Source: Selaginella moellendorffii
Taxonomy: Eukaryota; Streptophyta; Lycopodiopsida; Selaginellales; Selaginellaceae
Assembly: GCF_000143415.4 (NCBI RefSeq)
Contig: NW_003314343.1
Span: 789,334 to 853,333 of the forward strand
DNA: 64,000 nucleotides
Direction of reading: 5' to 3'
Under the pieces are notes generated by a model. That model ran no database searches and was not told the origin of the DNA. It saw only the letters and a list, made by a program, of their open reading frames with translations. A program made the translations under genes and the position numbers. Below are positions 1-11,462 of the stretch, piece by piece. Each line of letters starts with the position of its first letter. The first letter of the stretch is position 1.

Positions 1-922
1 TCATCTCCCAGGAATCCACCTCCTTTGCCTTGCTGAATTTCGCCACAACAAGTTTGCTCTTGCTACTCCGCCCAGCACGAGTTTGTGCTAACCTGTGATT
101 GTAATCCTACGCACACAAACAAAAACACATGAGAACTTCTGGCAAAGCAAGCTTACGCAAACCTGGAATGCTGTTGATAGATTTTGGACCCCCTTGTTGT
201 CAACTCTGTAGAGATCAGCAGTAATATATGATCGCGCAGCGGCACAGCAGATGATCTTGTTGCAACCTTCGACCGCTGCTTTCAGCGTCTCCGGCTCTCC
301 CAAATCGCCCACAACGATTTGCACCGAGCGAGGCAGCATCTCCAAAGTCTCGGGATCGGCATTTCGTACCAAAGCCTTCACAAAAGAATGAATTTTAGAG
401 AAACCAAAATGCCTCAAACATTTGCCCATTAGAGGCAAATGCCAAGAGAAGAAGAGACTCTACCTTAACTTTGTATCCTCGCAGCTGGAGCTTCCGGATG
501 AGAACCCGGCCAACGCGACTGGTAGCTCCCACGACCAGCAGCGTCGTAAACTCGGCGTTTGGGATGGTGAATTCGCACATTGGGCCGCCAACGAGCACAT
601 TGTCATCCCCATCCCGGGGCCTGGACGAGCCCGTGAACTGACCCAGATCCTTGATCCGCTGCCACACATCGTCGAAAGCCTTCCTCGACTTTCGACCCAG
701 ATCCACCGGGTTCACATTCTCCAGGCTGAGCGACAGTGGCGGCTGCTCCGGCTGCCGCTTGGGCGAACCTGTGGAAGAATTGGAGGGATCATCCGCGCAA
801 GCTGTGATCAAACGCGCCGGTTTGAAGCTCACCAGGCGGCTGGCGCTGCTCCTGTGGACGAGAGTGACGCCAAATGCGAGTTCCTGGCGGCCGGAAGCGA
901 GTCCCGCCACACTGGCAGCCAT
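1..922 (-). CDS. HCF173: HCF173-like atypical short-chain dehydrogenase, 5' part (3' end outside window)
   Basis: In flowering plants HCF173 is a chloroplast protein that binds psbA mRNA and supports D1 translation. Three exons are seen on the minus strand: 922-464, 375-163 and 106-1, with introns of 88 and 56 bp and all junctions in phase 0. The ATG at 922 opens a Ser/Arg-rich plastid-transit-like leader. The family segment NPVDLGRKSRKAFDDVW follows, then a Rossmann nucleotide-binding motif VVGATSRVGR, then PRSVQIVVGDLGEPETLK. Exon 3 restores the family reading DYNHRLAQTRAGRSSKSK, which fixes the acceptor at 107. The CIA30-like C-terminal half lies beyond base 1. A HCF173-like paralogue is the main alternative. 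Confidence 0.85.
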
Positions 923-1224
923 TGATTCATACACTCATCGTCATCCATAGCCATTTGACGCGCCACAAAAAGTGCCACGTGTAAAACTTAAAAGTTACCT
1001 AAAATGCTTTTAGTTAAGATTTTTTAGCTAACTAATAACTGTTAAAATACTTAACAGCGCAAGTAACAACAAAACATTGTTAGCAGTAGCAACAGCAATG
1101 GTATGTAGCCTGAAGATTTTACTTTGTTTTGGAAGAATGCATACCTCCTTTGCTTGGAAAGGCCACCAAGAGGAGCAATCTGTGCCGGAAGAACTTGGGA
1201 CATGAGCAAGAATTCTTAGAACTT

Positions 1225-1735
1225 TCAATGTAGCTGCACTTGCTTCTTAAATTCAGGGTCTTCCAACAGCTTTCTATCAATACACATGAATTCTATCCAC
1301 AGTGGATTATATTTATAATAATCCCTCCACATGAGCATGGCGTTCATGAACCATTCCCTCACCTGTGCGTATACCAAAGTCAGAATAATAATCACACAAT
1401 AACCCTTCCGAAACAATTTCCCCATCAATCTCTCCAAATTTGAGCTCCTCGTCAACCAGCTTACACTCGCCAGCCCCTCAATCGCCAGAGCGAAGTCATC
1501 CAGTTTGGCCAGAGCGGTGAGAAGCGGCACAAACCCTTCCAGCACTCGATCCTCCTCGTCCTCCCCATCGTACTGAGGAACCACAAAGCCATTGTTTGGC
1601 TGGACCAGCCAGTAATACTCATCATCATCAAGCCACACCGTTCACTTGCAATCCCTGTCAACCATTATCACGGAACAAATGTCTTTCAGAGACATGACCC
1701 TATCGATGCTTGGATCCGTATAAGACCTGCAATCG
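1225..1735 (-). pseudogene. HAD/FCP1-TIM50-like phosphatase C-terminal remnant
   Basis: Minus-strand reading gives ...DICSVIMVDRDCK (about 1700-1648) followed by a stop. In another frame it continues with LVQPNNGFVVPQYDGEDEED and LVPLLTALAKLDD-like sequence (1620-1480). This is the layout of the C-terminal part of FCP1/TIM50-type HAD proteins, where a VDN/VDR strand precedes a QP-NG segment and an acidic loop. A short intron (about 1410-1370) then leads to REWFMNAMLMWRDYYKYNP. The stop between the two parts leaves no room for a normal intron (about 28 bp), so the locus is probably broken. No catalytic DxDx(T/V) motif is present. Family assignment is tentative. Confidence 0.35.
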
Positions 1736-2199
1736 TCCCGGCAACATTATCTTAGAATTCGTCCCGAGGATAGCCTCAACTTTATATTGTAGACAATGCC
1801 ACTACAATAGGACTATGAAGAGCAGCTGAATACATAGAGATCATAGATGGCAGCCATGCTCTCCAGGAAAGGGATCAACCCAAGCCTCATGCCGATCTTG
1901 AAGCCACCTGGAGTCCAAAACCAGCACCTTTCAGACCCATATATTGTCAAGAAACATATCCGATCCATACTTAAATTAAAAAAGGGAGGGTTTCTCTAAG
2001 ATGCCGCTCGATTGGAGGATGTGCCAGAAATTCCCTTCCCTCTGGCGGAAAATGTAGGCTATCGGTGCGTTCTTTCTGGAGAGCTCCGCTCAGTGCGTCT
2101 TGTTCTTGCAGATTTCTCGCGATTTCGACTTGGTTGTGATCTAAGGCCTGGGACAGGAGGCGAAGATTGTGGCGATTCCCGTCCTTGTTGCGGCGTTGA

Positions 2200-2830
2200 A
2201 GGCGTGTGGCAGCTCCGGCGACGTGGATCTCGCGACAAAAATCCATGGCGATGCAGCGGAGAGCGGGCACGATTTCTACGTTGCAAACACGCTGGTGAGC
2301 TTGTATGGATAGTGTGTGGCAACTTGGTGGAAGCTGAGAGAGTTTTTACGGGGATGGTGGTCTCTTGGGCGGCACTGATGCTGGAAAGCGGGGAAGAGGC
2401 ACTGGCTTTACAGGCACCACTGTCATGGATGACAAATGACAGGACCTTTGTTGCTGCTCTTAAGGCATAGCAGGCAAGGAAGAAGGCAGCAAAGAGTTGG
2501 AAGATGGTTCGTGAAAGCAGGGACGCTGGAGAAAGGCATGGATCTCCGTTCTCAAGCTTCAGACAAGCATGAGCTAGATATATTCGTGGCCAGCTCGCTG
2601 ATCGACATGTACGCTATCGTTCGGTGTGGGTGAGTTTTCGCAGCATGACCTGGTTTCGCTGGTTTCGTTGATGCTGGGGTACTTGGAAAACGGCCAGCCA
2701 GACCTTGGTTACACAGATTGTGGAAGTTTATTGAACGCTCAGGGGCTCTTCCAGACCATAATCTGGCACTCTGGAACACGCTGATACTCGGGTATGCTGA
2801 GAACGTAGTGGACGAGAAGATCGCCATCCC
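2200..2830 (+). pseudogene. Pentatricopeptide-repeat (PPR) protein remnant
   Basis: Decayed PLS-type PPR sequence is readable in several frames. It shows DFYVANTLVSLYG, then a stop and a shift, then CGNLVEAERVF (about 2265-2345), TFVAALKA (2447-2470), DIFVASSLIDMYA (2577-2617) and LWNTLILGYAENVVDEK (2769-2820). These are standard helix signatures of PPR proteins, which bind organellar RNA. Stops and frameshifts separate every motif, so no intact protein is possible. Confidence 0.7.
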
Positions 2831-3250
2831 TCTCTCGACCAGCTCAGCATGGCTGCAAGCTGAGAGAGAACCGACGCGAAAGTGATCCCGTTCGGCTCTC
2901 ATTTCTTCTCGTCACGCATTTGATCGAAGAGCTCGCGAGCTTGTAGTTCCCTATCCCCCAATCAAAGCATTCGAGACTTCCACCCGGAGTCGAAAGCATG
3001 CCGAGCTTCCACCATGCCTCCACACTTCCCATACGTGTCCACCAGCGAGGTTCGTAAAACGCAACCGTGGATCCATCTCACGGCCTCCAAAGCCAACAGA
3101 TTCCCACAAGCCTTGAGTGCGGCCTTGAAGCTCTAGGAATCCAGCGAGAGATCTTCTTCACGTTGTTGCAGCCGCGAGAAAAGAAGGCCACAGATGGTTC
3201 CCACTTGTGCGTGACTGATATGCGAGTTCTTGGAGTAGAGGTTCTTCACG
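2815..3250 (-). pseudogene. PPR protein remnant, convergent with the previous one
   Basis: Minus-strand reading from about 3160 gives SFKAALKACGNLLALEAVRW, IHGCVLRTSLVDTYGKCGG, MVEARHAFD, a stop, LQARELFDQMRDEK, a stop, and a segment like TFASVLSACSHAELVERG ending near 2830. The motif order is that of a PLS-class PPR protein. At least two stops interrupt it. Its 3' end meets the 3' end of the plus-strand remnant. Confidence 0.7.
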
Positions 3251-3299
3251 TGGTTGTAGGTGCCGGTCTAAAAGTTTGGGAATCGGAGAAACTCTAACG

Positions 3300-3670
3300 T
3301 CGGAAGATTCTCTTCAGCTTTGCATTCACCAAAGGAGTCTCAAAACTGTTGTTAAACTTGCCTGAAGCTGATCGACAACAAGAGCACAGGGAATCGACCC
3401 GACCGTCTTCCACTTGTCTTGGAACTTAACTTGGACTCCCACGACATCATTTTCCTGCAAGAGAATGGTGAGACCACCAACGTCGGAATGACTGCTCAGT
3501 CTGATTGCGAGCTCGGGGCTCGGGCAAGGAGGATAATAGTTGAGTTCCAGCGCTGCTTGGTGCTTACCAAATTCCCTCTCGAGATAGTCGGAGCCTAAGC
3601 CCAGACCCTCAGACAATGCTCGCAGGAGATGCCATGGCTTGATCCACAGCAACCAACCTGGATGATCCAT
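3300..3670 (-). pseudogene. 2-oxoglutarate/Fe(II)-dependent dioxygenase fragment
   Basis: The reading ALSEGLGLGSDYLEREFGKH, ELNYYPPCPSPELAIRLSSH then SDVGGLTILLQ is typical of plant DOXC-class dioxygenases (flavonol synthase/hydroxylase type). It contains the HxD iron ligands as H-S-D. After VGSIPCALVVDQLQ the frame is lost. A tail resembling FNNSFETPLVNAKLKRIFRR is readable in another frame, ending near 3297. The region with the second His ligand and the RxS 2-oxoglutarate site is missing. This is a deleted, probably non-functional copy. Confidence 0.7.
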
Positions 3671-3699
3671 AGAAAAAACTCTTTAGAGGAAGAAAATAA

Positions 3700-5210
3700 T
3701 GCTGCACTTCACGAGGACAAGAGCTTTGCGAAGCGCTTGGAGGACAATGGAGGATAAAATAAAAGGCTGGGGAATTAACTGTCTAGTGTGACCCCAAAGC
3801 TGGTTAGTTCTAAATATTGTCCACATGAATTACATTCATAACTGTTCCTGTTAATTCCTTGATACTGGTTTAGGGTAGCAGCTTCTGAAGGATGTGAGAA
3901 CATCACAGTGACTTTAGTCCATATAGAACACCAACAAGCAAGATAGATTTTGATGCTTCTCCTTTTTTCTCAGACTCTTTGTAGCTTAGGAGTATTTTAA
4001 ATATTTTTATAAAGTATAGTTTAACCAAATTGAGAAAACCAGATTAAAGATCAAAATTCATCTAAATAGGATGCTTTTGTATGATAGACTTTGCTAACTG
4101 CAAGTAGTCTTTATTGTAAACTCCAGAATGCAAACACTCCTCAACACCTATGAGTGCCTTCAGACTTTCCTCAACCTTTGCCTCATGATCTTGTGGCTAA
4201 ACAAAGGCAAAATCTTTATTTGGTTAAGGATTAAGATTTTTAGTTCAAAAAGTTGATTTGAACTATTAGTAAGAGTGTGATTGATAAAATTAAAAGATTA
4301 GTGGTTAAGAAAGGGCCACTAGAATCATTGAACGAAATCCAAATGGTAAAATTAGGTGAGGAACACTAATATGTTAGATGATAATGGATTGTGGGAAAGG
4401 CAATAGGATGGATTTTTAAAAGCTCCGATTTAGTGAAAGTGGAAGCTCTAAAGGAAGGAGTGACAAGGTAACCAAATGATAAGGCTGTGAATAACTGTAG
4501 CACAAATTATGATAATTGAAACTTAGTGTTAAAAGTGGCATAAAATAAAAAAGAGGATGATAGTGCCCTCAAATAAAGAACTTCCTAGGATAAGGAAGTG
4601 GAGTTTGCACAATATATACAATGCAAAGTGTCAAAGACACCCAAGAAATTGACTTTGAGAAGTTAAAATTCTAAAATGTAATAGTTATATCGATAAAAAC
4701 TAAAACTATTCAAGAATGAGTAATGGGATTGATATAGAGAAAGTGTCTTTTACGGGTTTAATGAGAACTAAATCAATAAAAGGAGAGAACCACCACAAAT
4801 AGTCGAATGAGTCTTTATATTGGAGAGACTATGCTCCTTAAAAGATAGGTAAAGTATGGTGAGCGTTCAGTGTCGAACCATCAACGAATATTGGCTTGGT
4901 GTTAAGGATGGAAAGGGTAATACTTGATAGTATTACTTTATAAAATGATTTATCATTCAATGAGGACATCGAACTTCATCTATGTGAAACACAAATCTCT
5001 AAACCCCAAAATGGAACCAAAAGGGTGTTATATGGTGGTGGCCAAAGCAGAAGCTAAATGAGTGTAACACATTTGGACCAAGAGCTCCGATTTGGATAGT
5101 TGAGAGTGGGAGTGAAACTCCCAATGAAGTGTTCAAGAACAAGCATGTAACAAGCAGTAAGCGAGTCTCTAAAAAAGGGACATAAGAGGACTAATACATA
5201 ACACATAGAA
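3700..5210. other. AT-rich non-coding stretch, no recognised gene
   Basis: No open frame, splice pattern or protein motif that I recognise is visible on either strand. Composition is AT-rich and resembles decayed repeat DNA. Confidence 0.5.
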
Positions 5211-5212
5211 AT

Positions 5213-5470
5213 GTCGAGATGGAGTTCGAGAAGGAGTTTGAGATAGACTTGATAGAGAGTCCGAGATGGACCCGAAAAGGAGTTTGGGATGGACCCGAGA
5301 AGGAGTTTGAGATGAATCCAAGATGGAGTCCGAAATGGACCTGATATAGAGTTCGAGATGGAGTCCAAGATGGATTCAACATGGAGTTTGAGATGGACTC
5401 GACATGGAATTCAAGGTCAAGACCGAGACCGAGAACAAGACTAAGATTGAATTCGAGTCCGAGTCCGAGG
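5213..5470. repeat. Degenerate minisatellite, GAGATGGA-type units
   Basis: About fifteen imperfect units built on the themes gagatggagt, ccgagatgga and cccgagaaggagttt follow each other with a period of roughly 18-21 bases. The end degrades into gagtccgagtccgagg. Two minus-strand reading frames across it are composition artefacts. Confidence 0.7.
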
Positions 5471-5982
5471 GTGAAAACCCAAAGTGTTCATCTCCTAGAC
5501 CCTAGGGTTTTAGTGAGCTCTAAAAGTATAATAGAGGGAAGACTCTAGTGGAGCTAGTTTGGCTAAGAAAAGCCAGTGTGACCAAAGAAGGCTATACCCA
5601 CATGTTGGGTGATGATATAACCATTGAAGAATCCAAGGTTAAAATGAATATAGACAAACAAATTAGATAGCTTGGTGAAGTGTTTAAGAGCCACTTCTAA
5701 CTCCCCTAAAAGATCAAATAGTCGATACTCCCAATCTAAGTGTGGGTGGCACTACTTACTTGGATATTTAGCATGACTTATTGGAACCTTGCTCTAGCCA
5801 CATGGCTAGAGCATTTAAAAGTAGAAGGTGGGGAGAGTGCCCATAAGGCTCATGTAGGGCCATGGTGTTTTGAAATGTCATCCTAAAGTCCCAAACTATG
5901 GAAAGGAAAAAGAGCAATCTTCTAATATAGTGATCAAAGATACAATCACATGGTGAAGAAATCCCAGAATATAGTGGGACTT

Positions 5983-6940
5983 TGTAGCGCACCTTATTTC
6001 TCTCCCCTTAAGCTAACTAGAAAAGGGGCAATTGCTTGATGAGAGAGCCCTTAGTAGCTATTTTATCCCCATTTATCCCCCAAGGTTCCAAGGATCCACG
6101 GTGACAGTATATCCATACAAAGTCCCACCTTATCTCTCTCCCCTTAAGCCAACTGGAAAAGGGGCAATTGCTTGATGAGAGAGCCCTTAGTGGCTATTCC
6201 TTCGTCCGTGGATACTCTACACAAGAGGAAGGACGTACGCATGGATGCCCAATACGTACAATTTCAAATTTAGGGGTAGGAATATACCTTGCTCAAGGGT
6301 ATATTATATTTCCATTTCCGCACTCAATCTACCAATCCTTCCATTGTGTAGACCAGCTATTCCATGTGAGGCAACTAGTCATCCACCCGTACCGCAGTCC
6401 CACAGTGGATACCTTCGTCCGTGCCCAATACGTACAATTTCAAATTTAGGGGTAGGAATATACCTTGCTCAAGGGTATATTATATTTCCATTTCCGCACT
6501 CAATCTACCAATCCTTCCATTGTGTAGACCAGCTATTCCATGTGAGGCAACTAGTCATCCACCCGTACCGCAGTCCCACAGTGGATACCTTCGTCCGTGG
6601 ATACTCCACACAAGAGTCCGTGGATACTCCACACAAGAGGAAGGACGTATGCATGGATGCCCAATACGTACGATTTCAAATTTAGGGGTAGAAATATACC
6701 TTGCTCAAGGGTATATTATATTTTAGGTAACCACTAATTAATGGGAATCGAACTTGTGCCATTTGCTCCAATACCAACTGTAGCGCACCTTATCTCTCTC
6801 CCCTTAAGCCAACTGGAAAAGGGGCAATTGCTTGATGAGAAAGCCCTTAGTGGCTATTTTATCCCCATTTATCCCCCAAGGTTCCAAAGATCCACGGTGA
6901 CAGTATATCTAAATCTCATCCCATGATCACATGCGCTACA
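5983..6940 (-). mobile_element. TRIM-like non-autonomous LTR retrotransposon, complete with target-site duplication
   Basis: The right terminal repeat (6779-6940, 162 bp) starts TGTAGCGCA and ends TGCGCTACA. A matching repeat starts TGTAGCGCA at 5983 and aligns to about 6115. The element is flanked on both sides by GACTT (5978-5982 and 6941-6945), a 5-bp target-site duplication. Reading the minus strand, TGGTATTGGAGC (6776-6765) lies two bases inside the 6779 terminus. It matches the usual plant initiator-Met tRNA primer-binding site TGGTATCAGAGC at 10 of 12 positions. No gag or pol frame exists. A second partial LTR copy lies at about 6126-6198. The 958-bp size and lack of coding fit a terminal-repeat retrotransposon in miniature. 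Confidence 0.8.
6247..6724. repeat. 176-bp tandem repeat inside the TRIM-like element
   Basis: Two near-identical 176-bp units (6247-6422 and 6423-6598) start gcccaatacgta. A third partial unit runs from 6659 to 6724. Between units 2 and 3 a 20-bp motif tccgtggatactccacacaa is repeated twice. Overlapping plus-strand reading frames here simply repeat one another and are not genes. Confidence 0.85.
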
Positions 6941-7479
6941 GACTTAGTGGTTGGGCATTTGAGCCTTAACCTAGTGGCGGTGTTAGCGAGCACAACCGTG
7001 AATAAAAAGGGACTTAGTGGGGATGGAAGAAGGGACATTAGGGAATTAGTGGTCCAACACCACCTGCATCATAGTCCCGTTCCCCAAAGATGAAGCCATC
7101 CATCCATGAGTGATCCTCCCTTGACCACATCTTAGCACCCTTAGGATGCCAAGAAACATGGGGAATACCCTATGACAAAAGTGAATGGGCCTACCCTTAG
7201 CGTAATGGGTTGATTTGTTGGTAATACCTTTAGTGTTGGTTATAGGATTGAATATATGGAGCACTTGGATCAAGTGTAAATGTTAAGTGGCATAGATGCC
7301 ATTCTCGAGGCTAGCAAGTCTCTAAGTTTAGAATAGGAATTTATGGAAGTTGTGATTGAGACTCCTTCATGTGGTCCAATATGTGGTTAAATGACTAAAG
7401 TAGAATGGAAAATTTAGTTGCTTACATATTCCTCCTCTTAGTGGGTACAAACAGTAGCAACTTGCAAAACTTACTTCTA

Positions 7480-9900
7480 TTGAGTAGTGTGAGTCATTGC
7501 TTCTATTGTGGAGAGGTAGGATATAAATTCTTGGAATGACTCAACAAGTATAAGATAAGGTCTCATGTTAATGTTATAAGGGAAGATGGTGAAGGTGAAG
7601 TTAAAGGTTAATGCAAACTACAAGAAAGAGGAGGTGAGTTACTTTCCTTAAGATTTTTTTACAAGCAATACAAGCATTGATCTGTTGATGTATCTTGTAG
7701 GCTTTGTTCATGGACACCAAATCCAAGTAATGCTTGATATAAGACTTAGTAAAGTTGTTAAGATTGAAAGCTAAGCAAATATCACCCATACACTAATAAT
7801 AGATATTATTATTTAGTACAATTTATGGATAGAATATTCAAAGTTTATTTGGACATATTTGTTATCATATATATCAATGATGTTCTAGTCTTTAGTGAAA
7901 TATTGAAGGATTATTTATGGAGTTAGTGTTTCAGAAATTGCATGAACATGAACTATATGCTAAGGAAAGTAAATGTGCTTTTGGACAATTGCATATAAAC
8001 TTTCTTGGGCATATAGTTAGTGGTGGCATAATTGAGGTGGATCCAAAAAAAGTGGAAGCAATAAAGTCTTGGGAAGTCCTGACTACTGTATTAAATGTTT
8101 GTTCTTTTCTCGGTTTGGGTGGATATTTTTGCAAGTTTGTTTGTAGTTTTGCAAATATTGCTCTTCTATTAACTAAGTTAACTAAATGTAGTATACCATT
8201 TCATTAAACACTAGCTTGTTAGTGTGTTTTTGTACAATTAAAGGAAATATTGATTATAATTCCTATTCTTAGGATTGCAAATCTTAATAAACCCTTTAAA
8301 GTGCATTGTGATGCATCTAGCTATGCTATATGTGCCATGTTGCAATAAAATTGTAACAATATAGTTAGTATTACTTTAAGGCAATATGGTTGTTCATTGT
8401 ATTTTATTCCAAGAAATTGGATGAAACCTAATAAAGATGGCCAATGCACGAGAAAGATATATTTGCTATAGTATTGGCATTGGAACACTAAAGAAACTAT
8501 TTGGGTACATACCAAGGTTTATATGGATAGTAACACACTAAGTTATTTTGCTATGTAGCCAAAGGTTATGCCCAAGCATGCTCATTAGCAAATAAAACTC
8601 ACTAGATTTGATATTGATATCATCTATAAATCTGGTAAAAACAATATTGTTTTAGATGAGTTGAGTTGTCAGGCTCAATTTTGGGCAATGTCGGCAATCA
8701 GTTTGGACTGGTTGGAGGATGGTTATGCTTCATATGAAAATGATCTATTGGTGAAGGTAATCTTGCACTATGTGGAGTTGACAAAGCAGAACTCTAGTAG
8801 CAAAGTGGTGAAAGTTGCTAGTCATGCCAATGCAAAGCTTTACTTCTCAGTTCGGGATGGATTTATTTACTATAAATAAGAAAGATTGTATTTTCCCTCC
8901 AAAGATTTGCAACAATTATTTCTGTAGGAAGATTATGATGTTTCGGCAGCAGGATATAGTGGTAAACGAAAGACTCTTGCTTCATTGAAAAAGGGATTTT
9001 TTTGGTTTGGTATAGAAGGCAATGTAGTGGATTATGTCCATTCTGCCAATAATATAAGTGAAGAACTCAAAAGCAGGCTAGGAAGTTGCAATGTATTCTA
9101 ATACTAGCTTGACCATTTTAGAGTATAACACTTGACTTCACCATTATAATACTTTGATGGTAGTTGTGGATTGGTTATCAAAGATTGTACACTTCATTCC
9201 AATTGTGGAAATAATGAATGTAAAGTAAATGGCAAAGCTTTTTTTTCCATGAAGTGGTACGGGTTCATAGTCTTCCTAAAGAGATAATCTTAGATAGAAA
9301 TTCAAGATTTACGAAAAAGTTTTAGGGCACACTATTCCAGTTATTCAGTATTAAGTTGAAGTTTAGTACAACTTATCATTCTAAAATTTATGGGCAAACC
9401 GAACATGTGAATGCTCAAGTTGAGGATTATCTATGGTTTTATATCACGGTAAACCAATGTGATTGGGTTGAGCATTTGGATACAGTAGAAATTTGTTATA
9501 CCAACATATTTCACAACGCTATTAACTATTCTCCATAGAAGATGTTGCAAGGGAATGTTCGTAAGGTTCCTTAATAGATTGTTTTATTGAAACTAATGTC
9601 CGAAGTGCAAGTTATTTAGACTTATGTAGAGCAGCTACACCAAGGTTGGTCTAGAGCTACTGAGGTGATGGGCAAAACTCAAAATAAATATCAATATAAT
9701 AAGGATCAGCATTGTTAAGATGTATCTTATTAAATAGAAGATTATGTATGGCTATCTTCCTAAAACTTGAATGCTAAGGAGTCTTTGTCTCAGAAGTTGT
9801 TACCAAGATATGTTAGGCCCTATTGAGTTTTGAAATAGATTGGTGATGTATCCTATTAGTTTGTCCAAACATTTCATTTACAATAACACTAATAAAACGT
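7480..9900 (+). mobile_element. Decayed Ty3/gypsy retrotransposon polyprotein
   Basis: Domains appear in gypsy order on the plus strand. There is a zinc-knuckle relic CFYCGEVGYKFLE (about 7498-7540), a protease-like GFVHGHQIQVMLD (7700-7740), and reverse transcriptase with YINDVLVF in place of YxDD (7870-7895) and YAKESKCAFGQLHINFLGH (7955-8010). RNase H follows with KVHCDASSYA (8299-8330) and RFDIDIIYKSGKNN (8605-8645). Integrase shows TYHSKIYGQTEHVNAQVEDY (9368-9430), with a C-terminal IGDVSYQFVQ-like strand near 9840. Stops and shifts are frequent. I could not define LTRs. Confidence 0.85.
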
Positions 9901-11460
9901 TGTTGACACCAAAGTCTTCACAAGTACGTTAATTTAGAAAATGCCAACAATGTTGATATATGTGACCAACCTCATCATATGCTTAATAATAAACATCATG
10001 GCTACAACCACATCCTCACCCTTGTTCTTGAACTTGAGTAATAGTAACATCAACCTTCATTAGAACATAACCATCTCCCATATGAAATGGAGTTAAAGAG
10101 CATGTAGTGAGAAGTGGAAGAAGTGATGTTTTATAACGTTGTATCATATGAAAAACATTATCAAAGGTGGCTAGAGTAAGTGCATATAAAATCCCACAAA
10201 ATCTTGACGAAGTGTTAACCACAACATTTCCAACTTGATCCTCTTCAATATATTTAGCTCCATATAAAGCAAGAAGTTTTAGAAACAAATGCTAAATTGC
10301 AAATAACCCTTGATGAAAACAATGTAATTAAAAAAAACATTATCACAATTGTCAACATATCCAAATATGCACTTGAAGACATATGAGAGAATGTTTCAAT
10401 CCATATAAATGGCTACACTTAAACCATTGTATTACTATAACACCATCCTTTAAAAACACATAAGAAACTTATGCAAATGCTAAATATCATCCCAAAAATG
10501 ATATGTAGCAATCATTGTAAAATGATTGAATCAATAATACATGTCATCTCTAGGATTTTGTAAACTCCTGAATTTGAACTTCTTAAGAAAGTCATTTAGC
10601 CTATTACTATTTAAACCCAAAAACACTTAACTCTAAGTATCCCAAAACCCTTAACCAATTGAAAAAAAAGGGTGAACTTTTATTTATGGGCCTTTTCTCT
10701 TTATATTTAAACCCTATAAATCATCTCTTGAATCATTCAACTTTGGTTGCTTACAATTCACTATGCTTTCTTGCAAGCAAGAGATTCCTACATAAGAACT
10801 TCAACTGAACACAAGGATTAGTAACAAAAGTAATAAGAGCAAAAGAGTTCTACAACATGCCATAAATACAATTATTAATTGAGTATGATTATTTAACTAC
10901 AACCACATAACATTGAGCAATTGCACCAACTATTGCTCTTAAGTTAAAGGAGGAAGATATTGCTTTGTTATAAAGATGAACAAAAAGGAAAAAGTAAAAA
11001 AGAAGAAATTGAAAAAACTATAGAGTGAGATTTAGATGATGCAAAAGCTAGATTTAATTAACTAAAATTCAAATTTAATTAATTCTTAAGAATAATTAAG
11101 ATTGCTTTTCACCTCCACCAATATGAGTGCATGGAATATAGAAATGGAATACATAAATATGCATATAAATTAACCCAAAAACTTTAATTTATATACAAGA
11201 GCAAATAATCCAAATTGAAACAAATCCAAAAATTATTAAAATCCTATTACGTTAATATTAACATAAAAAGGCAGATTGAAACCAATCATCACCCTAATAT
11301 GCATTATAGCCAAACCTCACACTTTTAATTTAAAATAAAAGAGAATGCATCAAAATGCTTTTAGAATAAAGGCAGCGATAAATGCTAGGCATCATTAAAA
11401 GCTCCTTTGGATCTCATGAAATTTCTAATAAATACACTCTCGAATTAAATACTGATGCCT
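9900..11460. other. AT-rich intergenic/repeat DNA, no recognised gene
   Basis: A minus-strand open frame of 90 codons (10016-10288) is the longest, and its product is not recognised. The rest is AT-rich with many stops. It probably contains further decayed transposon sequence. Confidence 0.4.
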
Positions 11461-11462
11461 GA

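Noticed and set aside
5215-6726. CRISPR-like direct repeats
   Set aside because: Repeats are adjacent or degenerate without unique spacers, and the genome is eukaryotic.
6735-6776. tRNA-like box B (minus-strand AGTTCGATTCCC) suggesting a SINE
   Set aside because: It lies just inside the LTR next to a tRNA-type primer-binding site, and LTR ends plus target duplication explain the structure better.
6168-6926. Four overlapping plus-strand frames with repeated peptides
   Set aside because: Their repetition comes from the 176-bp tandem units inside the TRIM-like element.
10016-10288. 90-codon minus-strand frame as a gene
   Set aside because: No motif, splice context or homology recognised; it sits in decayed repeat DNA.
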